DNA of 34,768 nt from Myxococcales bacterium (GTDB taxonomy: Bacteria > Myxococcota_A > Polyangia > Polyangiales > Polyangiaceae). The position numbers and the translations under genes are program-made. This document shows positions 31,971-34,768 of the stretch, piece after piece. Position 1 is the stretch's first letter; the number at the start of each line of letters is the position of its first letter. The notes beneath the pieces are model-generated. The model worked only from the letters and a program-made list of their open reading frames with translations. It did no database searches and was not told the origin of the DNA. The stretch is from assembly GCA_025359105.1 (NCBI GenBank), contig JANYHK010000062.1, positions 1 through 34,768 of the forward strand. Reading direction: 5' to 3'.

Positions 31971-32495
31971 TCAGCCGGCGATGCAGAAGAAGAACTGCAC
32001 CTCTTCGGCCGGCGCGGCATCGGTCGCGGGGAGCGCGAAGGTCACGCGCCAGACGCCCGGCATGAAGAGGTAGACGGGCGTGACGGAGTAGCTCCCGTCG
32101 CCCTTCGGAGTGATCACGGCCTTCACCGAGCTGCCGTGCCCGTGGTCCGGCATGAACGACGCGATCGACAGCGGCGCGTTCGACATGGGCGCGCCCGCGC
32201 CGTCGGTGACGCGGAGGGTCCACGCGTTCGTCCCGACCGACGGCGGCGCCGGCTCGCTCGCGACGAGCGTGACCTTGAGCCCCCCGCTCGTCGACGCCTT
32301 GGCGAGGTTCGCGACGTAGGTGTCGACGCGCGCGTCCTTCTGGCACGTCACCGTCGCGTCGCTCGCCTGCGCATCGGCGACGGCGCCCGACGCACCCGAC
32401 GAGCCGCTCGAGGTCGTGCACGCGGGGGCGCCCGCCAGGGACGCGGCGACGGCAACCAGGAAACGAAGCGAAGTCTGATGGGGGGGCGGGGCCAT
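31971..32495 (-). CDS. YtkA/FixH-like lipoprotein
   Basis: A 174-residue lipoprotein (lipobox G-A-P-A-C, Cys26). The mature domain has the immunoglobulin-like YtkA/FixH pattern: NAWTLRVTDGAGAPMSNAPLSI, then SFMPDHGHGSSVKAVITPKGDGSY, PVYLFMPGVWRVTFAL and EEVQFFFCIAG. The segment MPDHGHG is the hallmark and may bind metal through Met and His. Such domains are found beside cytochrome oxidase assembly and metal-handling genes. The same domain occurs at the window end (34464), so this gene and that one bracket a barrel-redoxin-cytochrome set on the same strand. The gap to the cytochrome gene upstream is 76 nt. Confidence 0.85.
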   Translation of the reverse strand: MAPPPHQTSLRFLVAVAASLAGAPACTTSSGSSGASGAVADAQASDATVTCQKDARVDTYVANLAKASTSGGLKVTLVASEPAPPSVGTNAWTLRVTDGAGAPMSNAPLSIASFMPDHGHGSSVKAVITPKGDGSYSVTPVYLFMPGVWRVTFALPATDAAPAEEVQFFFCIAG

Positions 32496-32571
32496 GCCAA
32501 GGGGGTACGCACGAGGCGGACGAGCGGTTTCTCACAACCTAGCGCTTTCACGCAAAACCGCACGAGATCCG

Positions 32572-32994
32572 TCAGTTTTGAGGTGCACCGCATACGAGCC
32601 AGCCAAGGATCGCGGCGCGTTCGTCGGCCGATAGGGCGGCGGCGTCGGCGGGGGGCATGAGGCACCCGTACACCTGGTTGAGGACGGCGCTGCGCTGGCG
32701 GAAGACCGCGTCGTAAGTGCCGAGATCGCGCGAAGCGACCTCGAGCCCGCCATCGCCATGGCAACCCCAGCAGCGGCGCGCGAGGACAGGAAGCACGGCA
32801 GCGTCGTAGCCAGGAGCAGGGGACGGGCACGCGGCAGGCAAGTCGGACGGGCACGCCTCCGGCCCCCCATCCCCCGCGGCGGCGTCCGATGCGGGCGGCA
32901 TGGACGAGCTCGTCGAGCACGCCGCCGCGAGCGCCGCCGGGAGCGCCACGAGCGCGAGCGCGAGCGCGACGCGGCTCAGCGGGTGAGGGCGCAT
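32572..32994 (-). CDS. Monohaem cytochrome c lipoprotein
   Basis: A 140-residue lipoprotein from the ATG at 32994; the lipobox is L-A-A-A-C. After a Pro/Ala/Asp linker the domain reads YDAAVLPVLARRCWGCHGDGGLEVASRDLGTYD, VYGCLMPPADAAALSADERAAILGWLVCGAPQN. The haem motif is CWGCH, the likely sixth ligand is Met in CLMPP, and the terminal WLxCGAPQN matches the cytochrome-like lipoprotein at 23472. Here the haem motif has the standard two-residue spacing, so haem binding is more certain. It overlaps the redoxin gene by 19 nt and is translated with it. Confidence 0.88.
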   Translation of the reverse strand: MRPHPLSRVALALALVALPAALAAACSTSSSMPPASDAAAGDGGPEACPSDLPAACPSPAPGYDAAVLPVLARRCWGCHGDGGLEVASRDLGTYDAVFRQRSAVLNQVYGCLMPPADAAALSADERAAILGWLVCGAPQN

Positions 32995-33560
32995 CCCAAG
33001 ACCTTTCCCCGCGGCGTGCGCGTCTCGCGGCCGGCAAGGACGTCGTCGAGCGCGTCCTTCAAATAGGCTTGGGCCTCCTCGGTCAGCTGGGTGTGATCGG
33101 AGTCGATACCCCCCGCGTAGCGCACGCGCCCTTCCCTGTCGATCACCACGGTGTGCGTCGCCGCCTCCGCGCCGAAAGCCGACGCCGCCGAACCGTTCGC
33201 GCTCGTCCATAGCGGGAACGGGTAGCCGCGCCGCCTCGCTTCCTCGGCGTCGCGCGCAGGAGTCGCGGTGATCTCGGCGTCGATGGCAACGAAGGCGACC
33301 CCCCGCGGGTGGTAGGTCGCGTAGAGCGAGACGAGGCGCGCGTCGTGCGCAGCCTGGCACGGGCAGTGCGCCGAGAAGAACGTGACCACCATCACCGGCG
33401 CCGTGCCGAGCTCCGCACGTAGGTCGCGCGGGCGCCCAGCAGCGTCGGCGACGAGGATCCGTTCCTCGAGCGGCCGGAGTGGCGCAGGCGCGCACGCGGA
33501 GGCGGAGATCGCCAGGAGCGCGACGCTGGCGGCGGCACCGACGATCGCCTTCAGAACCAC
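32976..33560 (-). CDS. Redoxin (AhpC/TSA-thioredoxin fold) lipoprotein with CPC motif
   Basis: A 194-residue lipoprotein from the GTG at 33560 with GGAGG 9 nt upstream. The lipobox is A-S-A-C (Cys23). The redoxin core reads PVMVVTFFSAHCPCQAAHDARLVSLYATYHPRGVAFVAIDAE, then RRGYPFPLWTS, THTVVIDREGRVRYAGGIDSD and YLKDALDDVLAG. The active site is Cys66-Pro-Cys68, one residue between the cysteines, instead of the CxxC of thioredoxins, as seen in some SCO-like or redoxin lipoproteins. It probably acts in thiol or metal redox handling at the membrane surface. Despite the selC gene in the window, the site encodes Cys and not Sec. It overlaps the genes on both sides. Confidence 0.88.
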   Translation of the reverse strand: MVLKAIVGAAASVALLAISASACAPAPLRPLEERILVADAAGRPRDLRAELGTAPVMVVTFFSAHCPCQAAHDARLVSLYATYHPRGVAFVAIDAEITATPARDAEEARRRGYPFPLWTSANGSAASAFGAEAATHTVVIDREGRVRYAGGIDSDHTQLTEEAQAYLKDALDDVLAGRETRTPRGKVLGCALTR

Positions 33561-34492
33561 GCGTACACCCCTCCGATCGTCAGCCCCGCGGTCGCCGGCA
33601 GGTTTCTCCCGAGCATGGGCACCGGCGGGTTGATGAAGAGGCTGCCCGTCAGGCGCAGGTGATCGCTCAACGGATAGAGCCCGGCCACGCTCGTCGTGAG
33701 GATGCGGCGCGAGCTCTTCGCGACCTCCTCGCCGTCGATGCTCCCGTTGCCCTCGATCGCGAACGAGCCGACCAGCACGAGGGCCGCCGCGTTCGAGAAC
33801 GTGTAGCCGCCAGCGACGAGCGCCGTCGTCTGCGTGCCGAGCACCGAGTGGACCCCCTGCACGGTGCGCGCGGCGCGCTTGGCGACGAGCACCGTCGCGT
33901 TGACGAGCCACGCGCCGTACGTCTGCTCGAGGGCGAGGCCGACGTTGCCCTGGAACGCGCCCGTGCCGGTTGCGTCCGTCGCCAGCGGGTGGGTTGCCGA
34001 CTCGGGCGGCGTTCCTGTAGGGAGCGTGAGGCCGGCGAGCACGCCGATGCCCGGCACGACGAGCGATCCGCCGGCGAGCGCGAAATCGTAACGCGCGCTC
34101 AGGTTGACGTCGCCGAGACCGCCGCCGAGCTCGGCGCCGTTGGCCCGTGTCTGCCGGTGCGTCTCGACGATCGGTACCAGAACTGCGGCCTGCGCACGCT
34201 TGAAGAAGCGCACCGCGCCGAAGACGTCTTGCTCCAGGTCGACCTCGCTCGTCCCCGTCGGCGACGTCGCGTAGTGGCCGTTGGAGTCGAACGACGCGAA
34301 CACGTTCGCCGCACGCGCCTGCGCCCCGGCGAGCCAGGCCTCGTGCGGCGCGAGGCGACCCGGCGTCAACGCCGAGCCACCCGCGCAGCACGCCTGGGCG
34401 CGCGCGCCCCTTCCCCACGTGAGGCAAGACAGCCCCACGAGGAGACCGAGCGCCACGTGCAGGTTAGGGGACGGAGATGATCGGCGCCGCAT
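33551..34492 (-). CDS. Outer-membrane beta-barrel transporter-like protein
   Basis: A 313-residue exported protein. The signal peptide ends G-A-R-A-Q-A, then ACCAGGSALTPGRL. The rest is a series of amphipathic strands (QDVFGAVRFFKRAQAAVLVPI, GLGDVNLSARYDFALAGG, GVLAGLTLPTGTPPE, GAFQGNVGLALEQTYGAWLVN, RLTGSLFINPP), ending IGGVYAWF with a terminal Phe as expected for an outer-membrane protein. The phrase GLGDVNLSARYDF is typical of the MetA-pathway/transporter barrel family. The substrate is unknown. It overlaps the YtkA-like gene upstream by 29 nt and the redoxin downstream by 10 nt, so the set is one translation-coupled operon. Confidence 0.85.
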   Translation of the reverse strand: MRRRSSPSPNLHVALGLLVGLSCLTWGRGARAQACCAGGSALTPGRLAPHEAWLAGAQARAANVFASFDSNGHYATSPTGTSEVDLEQDVFGAVRFFKRAQAAVLVPIVETHRQTRANGAELGGGLGDVNLSARYDFALAGGSLVVPGIGVLAGLTLPTGTPPESATHPLATDATGTGAFQGNVGLALEQTYGAWLVNATVLVAKRAARTVQGVHSVLGTQTTALVAGGYTFSNAAALVLVGSFAIEGNGSIDGEEVAKSSRRILTTSVAGLYPLSDHLRLTGSLFINPPVPMLGRNLPATAGLTIGGVYAWF

Positions 34493-34768
34493 GGTCGCTG
34501 ATTCGCCCGGTGAACGTGAGCCGGAGCTCCCAGTCGCCCGGCATGAACATCCCGACGTCGGAGATCGCGTAGCGCCCGTTGCCTTGGGGCACGACCGCGG
34601 TGCGGACCGACGAGCCGTGCCCCATCGCGGTCATCCAGGGGACCGCGTCGATCGTCAGGCCATCCTGCGGCGCGCCGCTCGGGTCCTTCACGTCGACGAG
34701 GACGCTGAATGTCCCGCGCGGCGGCGGTTGAGGATCGGTGCGAACGTGGCTTTGGGGGCCCCCCGGGG
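34464..34768 (-). CDS. YtkA/FixH-like protein, partial (5' end outside window)
   Basis: The C-terminal 100 residues of a gene that enters from beyond the window. The readable part (GTFSVLVDVKDPSGAPQDGL, VPWMTAMGHGSSVRTAVVPQGNGRYAISD, MFMPGDWELRLTF) is the same domain as the lipoprotein at 31971-32495, with the hallmark Met-x-x-x-Gly-His-Gly in place of MPDHGHG. The reading frame stays open to the last base. Its end overlaps the barrel gene start by 29 nt. It probably has a lipoprotein or Sec signal upstream, as its paralogue does, but that cannot be seen here. Confidence 0.85.
   Translation of the reverse strand, partial: PGGPQSHVRTDPQPPPRGTFSVLVDVKDPSGAPQDGLTIDAVPWMTAMGHGSSVRTAVVPQGNGRYAISDVGMFMPGDWELRLTFTGRISDHAAPIISVP

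Noticed and set aside
32976-33560. Possible selenoprotein, given selC in the window
   Set aside because: The redoxin site encodes two Cys codons and no in-frame TGA is bridged by conserved sequence. I found no TGA-interrupted homologue in the other genes I could recognise.

Overview
The window is about 35 kb of very GC-rich, densely coded bacterial DNA, and most of the genes lie on the minus strand. It most likely comes from a myxobacterium of the Polyangia type. The reasons are the many lipoproteins with Gly/Asp/Ser-rich linkers after the lipobox, a secreted protein with a MYXO-CTERM-like tail (Gly-Cys, hydrophobic segment, Arg-Arg-Lys), and several lipid-anchored cytochromes. This is inference from style and motifs, with no database search.

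Region 1 (1-2.5 kb): a selenocysteine tRNA (selC, UCA anticodon, 8-bp acceptor stem, long variable arm), an S41 PDZ protease lipoprotein, and an overlapping ECF sigma / zinc-finger anti-sigma pair.

Region 2 (2.5-13.1 kb): a long minus-strand array with very small gaps and several start/stop overlaps. It begins with an unusual ECF-transporter-like membrane protein that looks like a T unit fused to an S unit through a polyglycine linker. Two molybdenum-storage-protein-type subunits (MosB-like, MosA-like) follow, then modA, a 71-residue protein overlapping a DUF6036-type nucleotidyltransferase, modB, modC, a two-part lipoprotein (SUOX-like fold plus beta-propeller), a DUF4412-like lipoprotein, a MOSC-domain protein, an M50 membrane protease and one more lipoprotein. 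I read the core as a coupled molybdate/tungstate uptake and intracellular storage locus. It is the strongest candidate for a little-described system here.

Region 3 (13.1-19.4 kb): lipid-anchored cytochromes, a MYXO-CTERM protein and a lipoprotein with two SUOX-like modules, then a divergently transcribed exported truncated-haemoglobin-like lipoprotein and a Cys-rich lipoprotein. Region 4 (19.4-23.3 kb): a Cys-rich lipoprotein, a FecA-like TonB-dependent receptor and a membrane-tethered SsuA/NMT1-like binding protein, all with overlapping ends. Region 5 (23.3-28.5 kb): a plus-strand operon of two cytochrome-like lipoproteins, a pentahaem cytochrome c554-like protein, a membrane protein, a SUOX-like/cytochrome c fusion and a SIS-domain protein. 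Region 6 (28.5-34.8 kb): Cys-rich lipoproteins, a Cu/Zn-SOD-like lipoprotein, outer-membrane barrel proteins, a redoxin, a cytochrome c and two YtkA/FixH-like proteins, the last running off the window.

Across regions 2-4 there is a shared, previously unexplained sequence: three copies of a direct repeat with an 11-bp period (TGTAAC-N5-TGTAAC as read towards the downstream gene). Each lies 50-120 bp upstream of a minus-strand start, as expected for an OmpR/PhoB-family response-regulator operator. It may tie the storage genes and two of the cell-envelope genes into one regulon.
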